Below, piece by piece: positions 24,752-34,197 of a stretch of DNA of 64,000 bases. The stretch covers positions 5,022,001 to 5,086,000 of the forward strand of contig NZ_CP106798.1 in NCBI RefSeq assembly GCF_025642155.1. Direction: 5' to 3'. Each line of letters opens with the position of its first letter. Position 1 is the stretch's first letter. The notes beneath the pieces are model-generated. The model saw only the letters and a list, made by a program, of their open reading frames with translations, did no database searches and was not told the DNA's origin. Source of the stretch: Streptomyces sp. HUAS 15-9 (GTDB taxonomy: Bacteria; Actinomycetota; Actinomycetes; Streptomycetales; Streptomycetaceae). The translations under genes and the position numbers were made by a program.

Positions 24752-25091
24752 TCACCTCGAAGGCGTCCCCGGGCTCGTCGAGCCGGCGCTGCATCCCGCC
24801 GGAGGGCGGTTTCGGAATGCGCGGCTCGCGCACGCCTCCGCCGCCCTCACCGAAGTCGAACCACACATAGACCATCGAGTCCCTCGGCACCTCGGCACCC
24901 GGCTGCGGGTACTGGCGGACGACGTAGTCGACGACGGTGTGGTGGAAGTCCGGCCGGTCCGGCGCGTTGAGCGACAGGCCCCACGCGCGGGCCGTCTCGC
25001 GCGCGTCCACGGCCATGAGACCGACGAGCCGCGGAACGCGCACCTCGGGTGTTTTGGGTGTTATACGCACAGATGTCACCCCCAGCGACAT
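24738..25091 (-). CDS. Single-PASTA-domain protein
   Basis: The 117-residue product contains one PASTA-like module ([20 protein letters not shown], then [20 protein letters not shown]) and a Gly/Pro-rich tail. It has no clear signal peptide or membrane segment, unlike PASTA kinases or penicillin-binding proteins. PASTA modules bind muropeptide-like ligands outside the cell, so either export is non-classical or the domain has another role. It converges on menG with a 14-bp overlap. Confidence 0.8.
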   Translation of the reverse strand: MSLGVTSVRITPKTPEVRVPRLVGLMAVDARETARAWGLSLNAPDRPDFHHTVVDYVVRQYPQPGAEVPRDSMVYVWFDFGEGGGGVREPRIPKPPSGGMQRRLDEPGDAFEVISSP

Positions 25092-25163
25092 GGGAAGGGT
25101 AACTCCGGCGCGTCCCTGACCGGAAGCGTTTGGTGCCTTTCTGTGACAGTTAACTACTCTGAG

Positions 25164-25670
25164 TCACAAGTCCAGTCGGTAGCAGTGCCCCGCGCGCCGC
25201 GCGCCGGGCGTCACGAAGGTCTCCGCATGACGCATGCCCAGCCGCCGGGTGACCGCGATGGAGCGCTCGTTGCGGGCGTCGACCATCGCCACGACGCCCG
25301 GCACCCCGGCCGCCCGCAGCCGCTCCAGGGTCTCCTGCGCGGCCGCGGTGACATATCCCCTGCCCCAGTGCGCCCGCCCGAGCCGCCAGCCGATCTCGGT
25401 CTCGCCCATCGGCCCCCATTCCCGCTCCCAGGGCTGGGCGCCCGTGAAGCCGATGACCTCGCCCGACTCGTCGAGCATGGTCCACAGACAGAAGCCGCGC
25501 TCGGCGTCGTGCCGCCGCTGGCGGGCGGTGAGCTCCTCGTAGACGGACAGCTCCGCGGCCCTGCCGCCGTGGAACTCCATGACGTCCGGGTCGGCGAAGA
25601 TCCGGTGCCAGGCGAACGCGTCCTCGTGGGTGGGCACGCGCAGCCGTACTGCGGGGAGAGCTCGGTTCAC
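25164..25670 (-). CDS. GNAT-family acetyltransferase (RimJ/RimL-like)
   Basis: The 168-residue product starts at the GTG at 25670, six bases after AAGGGA. The fold follows the RimJ/RimL subgroup: VRLRVPTHEDAFAWHRIFAD at the start, FTGAQPWERE, EIGWRLGRAHWGRGYVTAAA (the acetyl-CoA loop, with R/W-G-R-G-Y in place of Q-G-x-G) and ARNERSIAVTRRLGMRHAET near the end. The substrate is unknown. It is divergent from the MenJ-like gene across 97 bp. Confidence 0.88.
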   Translation of the reverse strand: MNRALPAVRLRVPTHEDAFAWHRIFADPDVMEFHGGRAAELSVYEELTARQRRHDAERGFCLWTMLDESGEVIGFTGAQPWEREWGPMGETEIGWRLGRAHWGRGYVTAAAQETLERLRAAGVPGVVAMVDARNERSIAVTRRLGMRHAETFVTPGARRAGHCYRLDL

Positions 25671-25767
25671 GGGGCATCCCTTCGGCCGGTGATCAATCGT
25701 GCTGAATAGACTGCCCATGTCCGGTGCCGGTCGGCACGCAGATTTCGAACCTTGGGGAGATCCCGCC

Positions 25768-27051
25768 GTGACCGAGCCCCTCTCCGGCAACTCCGCCGAT
25801 GTGATCGTCGTGGGCGCGGGGCCAGCCGGCTCCACGACCGCGTACCACCTCGCCCGGGCCGGCCTCGACGTACTCCTGCTGGAGAAGACCGAGTTCCCGC
25901 GCGAGAAGGTGTGCGGCGACGGACTCACCCCGCGGGCCGTCAAGCAGCTGGTGTCGATGGGCATCGACCTCTCCGAGGAGGCCGGCTGGCTGCGCAACAA
26001 GGGCCTGAGGATCATCGGCGGCGGCTCCCGGCTCCAGCTCGACTGGCCGGATCTCGCCTCCTATCCGAACTACGGACTTGTCCGCAAGCGCGACGACTTC
26101 GACGAGCAGCTGGCCCGCAACGCGCAGAAGGCGGGGGCCCGCCTGCACGAGCGCTGCAACGTCTCCGGCCCGATCGTCGACGAGCGCACCGGCCGCATCA
26201 CCGGTGTGAAGGCCAAGCTCGGCGAGGAGAAGCGGGAAGTCACCTTCCACGCGCCCCTGGTGGTGGCCGCCGACGGCAACTCCACCCGGCTGTCGCTCGC
26301 GATGGGCCTGCACCGCCGCGAGGACCGTCCGATGGGCGTCGCGGTGCGTACGTACTTCACCTCCCCGCGCCACGAGGACGACTACCTGGAGTCCTGGCTG
26401 GAACTGTGGGACCGCCGCGGCCCGCAGGACCGCCTGCTGCCGGGCTACGGCTGGATCTTCGGCATGGGCGACGGCACCTCCAACGTCGGTCTGGGCGTGC
26501 TGAACACCTCCGACTCCTTCAAGGAGCTGGACTGGCGCGAGGTCCTGAAGGCGTGGTGCGCGTCCATGCCGGAGGACTGGGGCTACACCCCCGAGAACAT
26601 GACCGGCCCGATCCGCGGCGCCGCCCTGCCGATGGCCTTCAACCGCCAGCCGCACTACACCAAGGGCCTGCTGCTCGTCGGCGACGCCGGCGGCCTGGTG
26701 AACCCCTTCAACGGCGAGGGCATCGCCTACGCCATGGAGTCCGGCCAGCTCGCCGCCGACGTCATCGTCCAGGCGCACGCGCGGGCGACACGGGGCCAGC
26801 GCGAACTGGCCCTGCAGCGCTACCCGCGCGTCCTCAAGGACACCTACGGCGGCTACTACACGCTGGGCCGCGCCTTCGTGAAGCTCATCGGCAACCCGAA
26901 GGTCATGCAGATCGCGACCCAGCGCGGCCTGACCCACCCGCTGCTGATGAAGTTCACCCTGAAGCTCCTGGCCAACCTCACCGACCCGACGGGCGGCGAC
27001 GCGATGGACCGGATCATCAACGGGCTGAGCAAGGTGGCCCCGAAGGCCTGA
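25768..27051 (+). CDS. Geranylgeranyl-reductase family flavoprotein, probable menaquinone reductase (MenJ-like)
   Basis: This 427-residue FAD enzyme has the Rossmann motif DVIVVGAGPAGSTTAYHLAR, the family motif FPREKVCGDGLTPRAV and the second FAD motif GLLLVGDAGGLVNPFNGEGI. The GTG at 25768 has GGGGAGA seven bases upstream. Family members reduce isoprenoid double bonds. In mycobacteria MenJ saturates the menaquinone side chain, and streptomycetes make partly saturated MK-9, so that role fits the neighbouring mqnC, menG and nuo genes. A TAGACT -10-like box lies at 25707-25712. Confidence 0.9.
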   Translation: MTEPLSGNSADVIVVGAGPAGSTTAYHLARAGLDVLLLEKTEFPREKVCGDGLTPRAVKQLVSMGIDLSEEAGWLRNKGLRIIGGGSRLQLDWPDLASYPNYGLVRKRDDFDEQLARNAQKAGARLHERCNVSGPIVDERTGRITGVKAKLGEEKREVTFHAPLVVAADGNSTRLSLAMGLHRREDRPMGVAVRTYFTSPRHEDDYLESWLELWDRRGPQDRLLPGYGWIFGMGDGTSNVGLGVLNTSDSFKELDWREVLKAWCASMPEDWGYTPENMTGPIRGAALPMAFNRQPHYTKGLLLVGDAGGLVNPFNGEGIAYAMESGQLAADVIVQAHARATRGQRELALQRYPRVLKDTYGGYYTLGRAFVKLIGNPKVMQIATQRGLTHPLLMKFTLKLLANLTDPTGGDAMDRIINGLSKVAPKA

Positions 27052-27155
27052 CCCAGCCGCTGCTTCTGCCGCTCAGGGCAGGACGACCCTCACCGACGGG
27101 AACCCGCTCGGCCGGTTCATGGACCCGGCCGTGACGGGGTCTGGGCGGCCCTGAG

Positions 27156-27311
27156 CCGCGCAACCGCGAGCGGCTCCTCATCCACCCCACGGGCACCCTC
27201 TGCAACGGCCCCTCGGCCCGCACGAAGGCGCCGGACCTCTTCCTCGCGGGCGAATGCGTCCGTACGGACGTGGAGCCGGGCACGACGGAGGGTGCCGACG
27301 AGTCGCGCGAC
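27156..27311 (+). pseudogene. Remnant of an FAD-dependent amine-oxidase-type enzyme (C-terminus)
   Basis: One frame reads NRERLLIHPTGTLCNGPSAR and then APDLFLAGECVRTDVEPGTT, ending in an EGADES-like sequence. This matches the C-terminal FAD-binding region of the phytoene-desaturase/hydroxysqualene-dehydroxylase type ('NLFLAGDYVRTD...ATMEGAN'). No upstream part, Rossmann motif or start codon remains. It follows the MenJ-like gene, and the rest was presumably deleted. Confidence 0.5.
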
Positions 27312-27406
27312 GAGCCGCTAACACACCGCTCAATAGGGATAATTCGGGCGCGGAGCGGTGACGCCTGTGAGACCTGTTCCGTCTGCCGGAGACGGAGTCC
27401 GAACCC

Positions 27407-27441
27407 GAAGGGCCGCTGCCCCCGAGCGGCTGCGGCCCTTC
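27407..27441 (-). terminator. Rho-independent-type hairpin after the NlpC/P60 gene
   Basis: GAAGGGCCGC and GCGGCCCTTC form a perfect 10-bp stem with a 15-base loop, 33 bp beyond the stop of the minus-strand hydrolase gene. There is no U-tract, as is common in Streptomyces. Confidence 0.75.
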
Positions 27442-27473
27442 ACGTGAATGCGGCGTACTGCCGCGAAGCGCTC

Positions 27474-28283
27474 CTAGAGCACCCGCACCGCGCCGGTCGG
27501 CGGGTCGTACGACAGCGGCTTCTCCACGATGCCGGTGGACGGGTTCTGCGCGCCGACGAACATGCCGTCGCCGACGTACACCGCCACGTGGTACGCGCTG
27601 CCCGCGCTGCCCCAGTAGAGGATGTCGCCCGGCTGCAGGTTGCTCAGCGAGACCTGGGTGCCGGCGGTCGACTGGGACTGCGAGACGCGCGGCAGGCTGA
27701 TGCCGACCTGCTTGAAGGCGGCCTGCACGAGACCGGAGCAGTCGTAGGCGCTGGGGCCGGTGGCGCCCAGGACGTAGGACTTGCCGATCTGCGCCTTCAC
27801 GAAGGAGACGACAGCCGCGGCCGAACCGGTGGCCGTGGACGTACCCGTGGAGGTGCTGGAGTTCGTGCTGGTGGCGCTGAGGGTGGTCCGCTCGGCGGTG
27901 CGGCTGGCGCGCGCGGCGGCGGCCTTGCGGGCGTCCTCGGCGGCCTTCTTCTTGGCCTCCGCCTTCTGCTTCGCCTCGGCGAGGTCTGCCTTGGCCTGCT
28001 TTGCGGCATTTGCGGCGGCCGCGTCACGCTCGGCCTGCAGCTGGTAGTTCGCGGCGGCCTGCTGCGTGGCGTCGGCGGACTGGGCGACCTGGGTGGCCAT
28101 GTCGGCCGTCAGGGCGGGCAGTTCGAGCGTCTGCGTCACAGGCTCGTCGGCGTAGGCCGACGCGGACGCGCCGGCAGCGGCCAGGCTGAGGACGCCACCG
28201 GCAACTCCAGCCCGCATCGCGATCGTCGACGCGCTGCGGCTGCGGGGCTTCCGGTGGCTGCGTATGTGAGCGGTGTGGGACAT
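27474..28283 (-). CDS. Secreted NlpC/P60 peptidoglycan hydrolase
   Basis: The 269-residue product starts at MSHTAHIRSHRK (ATG 28283; an ATG at 28313 is also possible). It has a Sec signal ending near SAYA-DEP and an Ala/Lys/Glu-rich coiled coil of about 70 residues. The NlpC/P60 domain has catalytic Cys in YDCSGLVQAAF, His in AYHVAVYVG and the polar region NPSTG. These enzymes cut stem peptides in the wall. No c-di-AMP riboswitch like that at 54738-54935 is present upstream; direct GTGATCA repeats lie near 28414-28434. Confidence 0.9.
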   Translation of the reverse strand: MSHTAHIRSHRKPRSRSASTIAMRAGVAGGVLSLAAAGASASAYADEPVTQTLELPALTADMATQVAQSADATQQAAANYQLQAERDAAAANAAKQAKADLAEAKQKAEAKKKAAEDARKAAAARASRTAERTTLSATSTNSSTSTGTSTATGSAAAVVSFVKAQIGKSYVLGATGPSAYDCSGLVQAAFKQVGISLPRVSQSQSTAGTQVSLSNLQPGDILYWGSAGSAYHVAVYVGDGMFVGAQNPSTGIVEKPLSYDPPTGAVRVL

Positions 28284-28784
28284 GAGAACAACGGGTACCA
28301 GGGGCTCCTTCATATCTTCAAGAAACGTGTGCTGCGCCACAGTTGTTCAATCGAGACCGTGAACCCCGGGCGCGTCGTTCTTTATTGACGCCGTAACGGA
28401 CATTGCGGACTACCGTGATCAAGCCCGTGATCATGTCGTTTCGTTATTACGTCCGAATTGCCCCGCACTTACCACCGCATGGGGTCGGTGGCCAAGCCCG
28501 GTTCTCAGACCGCTCTCATGAATGTGGCGGAGGTCACGGAACGGTTACCGGAGGGGTGGCGTCCCGCGCGGGGATCGGTCGCGTCGAGCTCGTGAATCTG
28601 TGCACGCGTCCACACCGCACCCCGAACGTCCCCCCGATGTGTGAACGGACCCCACTAGCAGGACGCCGTGTCCAACACGAATTTGCATGCAAGGGAAGCC
28701 TCTTGATAGTGAGACGACCCCTCTGGCCTGCGACGATGATCGAAAATGTCACTTTTGGTGACCACCTGAATGCTTCTCGTGCGA

Positions 28785-28869
28785 AGATCACTGCTCATCC
28801 GACTTCATGATCGTTCGTCAGGTGGCAGAGATCACAAAGGTTCGGTAATACCCCGTGTCGCAGATCACA
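28785..28869 (+). repeat. Three helically phased AGATCAC repeats upstream of nuoA
   Basis: AGATCAC occurs at 28785-28791, 28829-28835 and 28862-28868. Start-to-start distances are 44 and 33 bp, both multiples of 11, so the boxes face the same side of the helix. They lie directly upstream of the TAAGAT element and the Rex-type operator. Confidence 0.55.
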
Positions 28870-28903
28870 GAGTCGCGGGCATAAGATGCGAGGCAGTTGG
28901 GCT

Positions 28904-28919
28904 TGTGACCTGCTTCACA
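28904..28919 (+). promoter_or_regulatory. Rex-type redox operator of the nuo operon
   Basis: TGTGACCTGCTTCACA matches the Streptomyces Rex consensus TGTGAACNNNTTCACA at all but one position. It lies about 17 bp downstream of a TAAGAT box, over or just after the likely transcription start. The nuo operon is an established Rex (NADH/NAD+-sensing) target in S. coelicolor, so repression at low NADH is expected. Confidence 0.8.
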
Positions 28920-29025
28920 TGTTCTCGATCTTCGTCCGGGGCGAGCGGGGTTCGGGGGACGGGTGGGGCGGAAGTGGGCCCATGGCAACCCGCCAGTCAG
29001 TGCCGACTGAGAGGAGCGAGGAGCG

Positions 29026-29385
29026 GTGAACGCGTATGCGCCCATCCTCGTACTGGGAGCCCTCGGGGCAGGCTTTGCGATCTTTTCCGTGGTCATGGCC
29101 ACGCTGATCGGTCCGAAGCGGTACAACCGCGCCAAGCTCGAGGCGTACGAGTGCGGTATCGAGCCGACCCCCACGCCGGCCGGCGGCGGGCGTTTCCCGA
29201 TCAAGTACTACCTGACGGCGATGCTCTTCATCGTCTTCGACATCGAGATCGTCTTCCTTTACCCCTGGGCCGTCACCTTCGACGCCCTGGGCGTTTTCGG
29301 GCTCGTGGAGATGCTGCTCTTCGTGCTCACCGTCTTCGTCGCCTACGCGTACGTATGGCGGCGCGGCGGCCTGGAATGGGACTGA
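29026..29385 (+). CDS. nuoA: NADH-quinone oxidoreductase subunit A
   Basis: This 119-residue membrane subunit has three transmembrane helices. It carries the conserved loop [15 protein letters not shown], whose Cys sits near the quinone channel, followed by [19 protein letters not shown], the family signature. It is the first gene of the fourteen-gene operon. Its GTG start has two AGGAG sequences just upstream, the nearer only two or three bases away. Confidence 0.96.
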   Translation: MNAYAPILVLGALGAGFAIFSVVMATLIGPKRYNRAKLEAYECGIEPTPTPAGGGRFPIKYYLTAMLFIVFDIEIVFLYPWAVTFDALGVFGLVEMLLFVLTVFVAYAYVWRRGGLEWD

Positions 29386-29398
29386 GGGGCCTAACGAC

Positions 29399-29949
<551 letters not shown>

Positions 29950-29953
<4 letters not shown>

Positions 29954-30705
29954 GTGACGCGAACGGCACCGACGGTTCTCCGAACGGCGTGAACCCCGAC
30001 AAGGACCTCGCCGCCGACAACCTCCCCGGCCAGCGCGGCCAGGGCGGCGAGGAGATCCGCGTCCAGCGCGGCATGTTCGGCGCCCGCAACGGCGGCGACA
30101 CCTCCGGATACGGCGGTCTCGTCCGCTCGGTCCGGCTCCCGGGACCGGCGAACCGCCCCTACGGCGGCTGGTTCGACGAGGTCGCCGACGAGCTGGAGGG
30201 CGCCCTGGAGGAACAGGGACTCGTCCCCGAGAACGCCATCGAGAAGACGGTCGTCGACCGCGACGAGCTCACCTTCCACATCGAGCGCGAGCACCTCGTC
30301 CGGGTCGCCCAGACCCTGCGCGACGACCCGGCCCTGCGCTTCGAGCTCTGCACCGGCGTCAGCGGTGTCCACTACCCGCACGACAAGGGCCGCGAGCTGC
30401 ACGCCGTCTACCACCTGCGCTCGATCACCCACAACCGGCTGGTCCGGCTGGAGGTCAGCGCCCCGGACGGCGACCCGCACATCCCGTCCCTGGTCTCCGT
30501 GTACCCGACCAACGACTGGCACGAGCGCGAGACCTACGACTTCTTCGGGATCGTCTTCGACGGTCACCCGGCCCTGACGCGGATCATGATGCCGGACGAC
30601 TGGCAGGGCCATCCGCAGCGCAAGGACTACCCCCTCGGCGGCATCCCCGTCGAGTACAAGGGCGCCCAGATCCCGGCTCCGGACCAGCGGAGGTCGTACT
30701 CGTGA
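29950..30705 (+). CDS. nuoC: NADH-quinone oxidoreductase subunit C
   Basis: This 251-residue peripheral-arm subunit has an N-terminal extension of about 80 residues rich in Asp/Asn/Gly, then the 30-kDa-subunit domain. The signature is [20 protein letters not shown] and the ending is [19 protein letters not shown]. It is separate from nuoD, as is usual outside enterobacteria, and overlaps it by 4 bp. Confidence 0.96.
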
Positions 30706-32042
30706 GCACGCAGTCAGCATCCGCGGCCTCGGCCGCCACGGCACGCGAGACCACCGAGGGCACCGTATATACGGTCACCGGTGGCGACTGGGACGAGATC
30801 GTCCAGTCCGCGGCCCGCGCCGACGACGAGCGCATCGTCGTCAATATGGGTCCCCAGCACCCGTCCACCCATGGAGTGCTCCGTCTGATCCTGGAGATCG
30901 AGGGCGAGACGGTCACCGAGGCCCGCTGCGGCATCGGCTATCTCCACACGGGCATCGAGAAGAACCTCGAGTTCCGCACGTGGACGCAGGGCACCACGTT
31001 CGTGACGCGCATGGACTACCTGACGTCCTTCTTCAACGAGACCGCCTACTGTCTCGCCGTCGAGAAGCTCCTCGGCATCGAGGACGACATCACCGAGCGC
31101 GCCAAGATCATCCGGGTGCTCCTGATGGAGCTGAACCGGTTGTCCTCCCACCTGGTGTGCATCGCCACCGGCGGCATGGAGCTCGGCGCCACCACGATCA
31201 TGATCTACGGATTCCGTGATCGTGAAATGATTCTCGACATCTACGAGCTGGTCACGGGCCTGCGCATGAACCACGCGTACATCCGGCCCGGCGGACTCGC
31301 CCAGGACCTGCCGCCCGGCGCGGTGGACCACATCCGCGAGTTCGTGAAGAAGATGAAGAAGAACCTCCCGGAGTACGACAAGCTCGCCACCGGGAACCCC
31401 ATCTTCAAGGCCCGTATGCAGGACGTCGGCTATCTCGACCTGGCCGGCTGCATGGCGCTCGGCGCCACCGGCCCGATCCTGCGCTCCACCGGCCTGCCGC
31501 ACGACCTGCGCAAGACCCAGCCCTACTGCGGATACGAGACCTACGACTTCGAGGTCCCGACCGCGGACTCCTGCGACTCCTACGGACGCTTCCTGATCCG
31601 CCTGGAGGAGATGCGCCAGTCGCTCCACATCGTCGAGCAGTGCCTGGACCGGCTGCAGCCCGGACCGGTCATGGTCGCCGACAAGAAGATCGCCTGGCCC
31701 GCCCAGCTCGCCCTGGGACCGGACGGACTGGGCAACTCCCTCGACCACATCAAGAAGATCATGGGCACCTCCATGGAGGCCCTGATCCACCACTTCAAGC
31801 TGGTCACCGAGGGCTTCCGCGTACCGCCGGGACAGGCGTACGCGGCAGTCGAGTCGCCCAAGGGCGAGCTCGGGGTGCACGTCGTGTCCGACGGCGGCAC
31901 CCGCCCCTACCGGGTCCACTTCCGGGACCCGTCCTTCACCAACCTGCAGGCCATGGCGGCCATGTGCGAAGGCGGCCAGGTCGCCGACGTCATCGTCGCC
32001 GTCGCATCCATCGACCCCGTGATGGGAGGCGTCGACCGGTGA
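30702..32042 (+). CDS. nuoD: NADH-quinone oxidoreductase subunit D
   Basis: This 446-residue 49-kDa-type subunit lines the quinone-reduction site with NuoB. The motif [14 protein letters not shown] carries the quinone-pocket His residues. [12 protein letters not shown] and the C-terminal DPVMGGVDR are conserved. The N-terminal ~40 residues (Ser/Ala/Thr-rich) are an extension relative to the core. It overlaps both neighbours by 4 bp. Confidence 0.97.
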   Translation: MSTQSASAASAATARETTEGTVYTVTGGDWDEIVQSAARADDERIVVNMGPQHPSTHGVLRLILEIEGETVTEARCGIGYLHTGIEKNLEFRTWTQGTTFVTRMDYLTSFFNETAYCLAVEKLLGIEDDITERAKIIRVLLMELNRLSSHLVCIATGGMELGATTIMIYGFRDREMILDIYELVTGLRMNHAYIRPGGLAQDLPPGAVDHIREFVKKMKKNLPEYDKLATGNPIFKARMQDVGYLDLAGCMALGATGPILRSTGLPHDLRKTQPYCGYETYDFEVPTADSCDSYGRFLIRLEEMRQSLHIVEQCLDRLQPGPVMVADKKIAWPAQLALGPDGLGNSLDHIKKIMGTSMEALIHHFKLVTEGFRVPPGQAYAAVESPKGELGVHVVSDGGTRPYRVHFRDPSFTNLQAMAAMCEGGQVADVIVAVASIDPVMGGVDR

Positions 32043-32851
32043 GCACGAGTTCTTCGGAGCGGGGCGTCAGCCTGGGTATGCCCGAGCTGCCCGCACCCGC
32101 CTACCCGGACGACGTCCGAGCCCGGCTGGAGGGGGACGCGCGCGAGGTCATCGCGCGCTACCCCGACTCCCGGTCCGCGCTCCTGCCGTTGCTGCACCTC
32201 GTGCAGTCGGAGGATGGCCATGTCACGCGCACCGGGATGCAGTTCTGCGCGGACATGCTGGACCTGACCACGGCGGAGGTCAGCGCGGTCGCCACCTTCT
32301 ACACCATGTACCGGCGCAAGCCGGGCGGCGACTACCAGGTGGGCGTCTGCACCAACACGCTGTGTGCGGTGATGGGCGGCGACGCGATCTTCGAGTCCCT
32401 CCAGGAGCACCTGGACCTCGGCAACGGCGAGACCACCGACGACGGCAAGGTCACCCTGGAGCACATCGAGTGCAACGCGGCCTGCGACTTCGCGCCGGTC
32501 GTGATGGTCAACTGGGAGTTCTTCGACAACCAGACCCCCGCGAGCGCACGGCAACTGGTCGACGACCTGCGCGAGGGACGCCCCGTCGAGCCCACGCGCG
32601 GGGCGCGCCTTTGCACCTTCAAGGAGACCTCCCGCATCCTGGCCGGCTTCCCCGACGAGCGGCCCGGGGCCGTCGAGGAGAGCGTCGGTGCCGGCCCCGC
32701 CTCACTGGTGGGCCTTCGCCTGGCAAAGGGAGAAACCGCACCCGCGCGGGTGGTGCATCCGCGGGACGGCGGACCGCACGACGAGCCGCAGGACACACCG
32801 GCCGCCGACCCGGACCACCCGGCAGGGCCTACCGCCGAGGAGGGGGAGTGA
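32039..32851 (+). CDS. nuoE: NADH-quinone oxidoreductase subunit E
   Basis: The 270-residue product contains the 24-kDa thioredoxin-like domain with the N1a [2Fe-2S] ligands in CTNTLC and ECNAAC. Beyond about residue 200 lies an ~65-residue Pro/Asp/Glu-rich tail (ending [14 protein letters not shown]) that is not part of the catalytic fold. Its GTG overlaps the nuoD stop; its own stop TGA shares one base with the nuoF ATG. Confidence 0.95.
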   Translation: MSTSSSERGVSLGMPELPAPAYPDDVRARLEGDAREVIARYPDSRSALLPLLHLVQSEDGHVTRTGMQFCADMLDLTTAEVSAVATFYTMYRRKPGGDYQVGVCTNTLCAVMGGDAIFESLQEHLDLGNGETTDDGKVTLEHIECNAACDFAPVVMVNWEFFDNQTPASARQLVDDLREGRPVEPTRGARLCTFKETSRILAGFPDERPGAVEESVGAGPASLVGLRLAKGETAPARVVHPRDGGPHDEPQDTPAADPDHPAGPTAEEGE

Positions 32852-34197
32852 TGACCGTGGCAGCCGCTCTCAAGGACACCAGCCCCGAGAAGCTGCTCGC
32901 ACCCGTGCTGTCGGCCTTCTGGGACGAGGACAGGTCCTGGACGCTGGACGTCTACCGGAGGCACGAAGGGTACGAGGGGCTGCGCAAGGCGCTCGCCATG
33001 TCGCCGGACGACCTGATCGCGTACGTCAAGGACTCCGGTCTGCGCGGGCGCGGCGGCGCGGGATTCCCGACCGGAATGAAATGGCAGTTCATTCCGCAGG
33101 GTGATGGAAAACCGCACTATCTAGTTGTCAACGCCGACGAATCGGAGCCCGGAACCTGCAAGGACATCCCGCTCCTCTTCGCGAACCCGCACAGCCTCAT
33201 CGAGGGCATTGTGATCGCGTGCTATGCCATCAGGTCGTCGCATGCCTTCATCTATCTGCGGGGTGAAGTCGTCCCCGTTCTGCGGCGGTTGCACGAGGCC
33301 GTGCGCGAGGCCTACGAGGCGGGCTACCTCGGCGAGAACATCCTGGGCAGCGGACTGAACCTCCAGCTCACCGTGCACGCCGGCGCCGGTGCGTACATCT
33401 GCGGTGAGGAGACCGCACTGCTCGACTCGCTCGAAGGCCGCCGTGGTCAACCGCGGCTCCGTCCCCCCTTCCCTGCCGTCGAGGGCCTCTATGCGTGCCC
33501 GACTGTTGTGAACAACGTCGAGTCCATCGCATCGGTTCCCGCCATCCTGAAAAACGGCAAGGAATGGTTCAGGTCGATGGGCAGCGAGAAGTCACCCGGC
33601 TTCACGCTCTACTCGCTCAGCGGCCACGTCGCCAGCCCCGGCCAGTACGAGGCGCCGCTCGGCATCACGCTCCGCCAGCTCCTCGAGATGAGCGGCGGGA
33701 TGCGCCCCGGGCACCGGCTCAAGTTCTGGACGCCGGGCGGCTCCTCGACGCCGATGTTCACCGACGAGCACCTCGACGTCCCGCTCGACTACGAAGGCGT
33801 GAGCGCCGCGGGTTCCATGCTCGGCACGAAGGCCCTGCAGTGCTTCGACGAGACCACCTGCGTCGTGCGCGCCGTGACCCGCTGGACCGAGTTCTACGCC
33901 CACGAGTCCTGCGGCAAGTGCACACCCTGCCGCGAAGGCACGTACTGGCTCGTGCAGTTGATGCGCGACATGGAGGCCGGCAAGGGCGCCATGGCCGACC
34001 TCGACAAGCTCTACGACATCGCCGACAACATCAACGGCAAGGCCTTCTGCGCCCTCGGCGACGGTGCGGCCATGCCGATCTTCTCCTCGCTCAAGTACTT
34101 CCGCGAGGAGTACGAGCAGCACATCACGGGCCGGGGCTGCCCCTTCGACCCGGCAAAGACGACGGCCTGGGCAGATCGCCCGGAGGTGAACGCATGA
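32851..34197 (+). CDS. nuoF: NADH-quinone oxidoreductase subunit F
   Basis: This 448-residue NADH-binding 51-kDa subunit holds FMN and the N3 cluster. [16 protein letters not shown] is the FMN/NADH glycine-rich region, [19 protein letters not shown] is the second signature, and [12 protein letters not shown] plus [10 protein letters not shown] supply the [4Fe-4S] ligands. A GGGGGA ribosome-binding site precedes GTGATG; I use the ATG at 32851, but the GTG at 32848 is equally placed. It overlaps nuoG by 4 bp. Confidence 0.96.
   Translation: MTVAAALKDTSPEKLLAPVLSAFWDEDRSWTLDVYRRHEGYEGLRKALAMSPDDLIAYVKDSGLRGRGGAGFPTGMKWQFIPQGDGKPHYLVVNADESEPGTCKDIPLLFANPHSLIEGIVIACYAIRSSHAFIYLRGEVVPVLRRLHEAVREAYEAGYLGENILGSGLNLQLTVHAGAGAYICGEETALLDSLEGRRGQPRLRPPFPAVEGLYACPTVVNNVESIASVPAILKNGKEWFRSMGSEKSPGFTLYSLSGHVASPGQYEAPLGITLRQLLEMSGGMRPGHRLKFWTPGGSSTPMFTDEHLDVPLDYEGVSAAGSMLGTKALQCFDETTCVVRAVTRWTEFYAHESCGKCTPCREGTYWLVQLMRDMEAGKGAMADLDKLYDIADNINGKAFCALGDGAAMPIFSSLKYFREEYEQHITGRGCPFDPAKTTAWADRPEVNA

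Larger units (their letters stand above)
28284..29025. other. Regulatory intergenic region between NlpC/P60 hydrolase and nuoA
   Basis: No protein gene is supported in this 740-bp divergent region. It is clearly richer in AT than its flanks. On the plus strand it carries three AGATCAC boxes, a TAAGAT -10-like element (28882-28887) and a Rex-type operator. Toward the hydrolase it carries two GTGATCA repeats around 28414-28434. The nuoA ribosome-binding sequence AGGAG lies at its right end. Confidence 0.6.

Noticed and set aside
25671..26015. Longer N-terminus for the GNAT enzyme
   Set aside because: It would overlap the MenJ-like gene antisense; the GTG at 25670 has AAGGGA at the right distance and begins the conserved fold.
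28284..28520. Possible c-di-AMP riboswitch in the NlpC/P60 leader
   Set aside because: None of the ydaO blocks (GCCGAATCC, GGGGGACCC, CCGACAGCT) is present, although such switches often precede these hydrolases.
28403..28810. 135-codon frame in the NlpC-nuoA gap
   Set aside because: AT-rich, no ribosome-binding site, no coding bias, and it covers the regulatory repeats.
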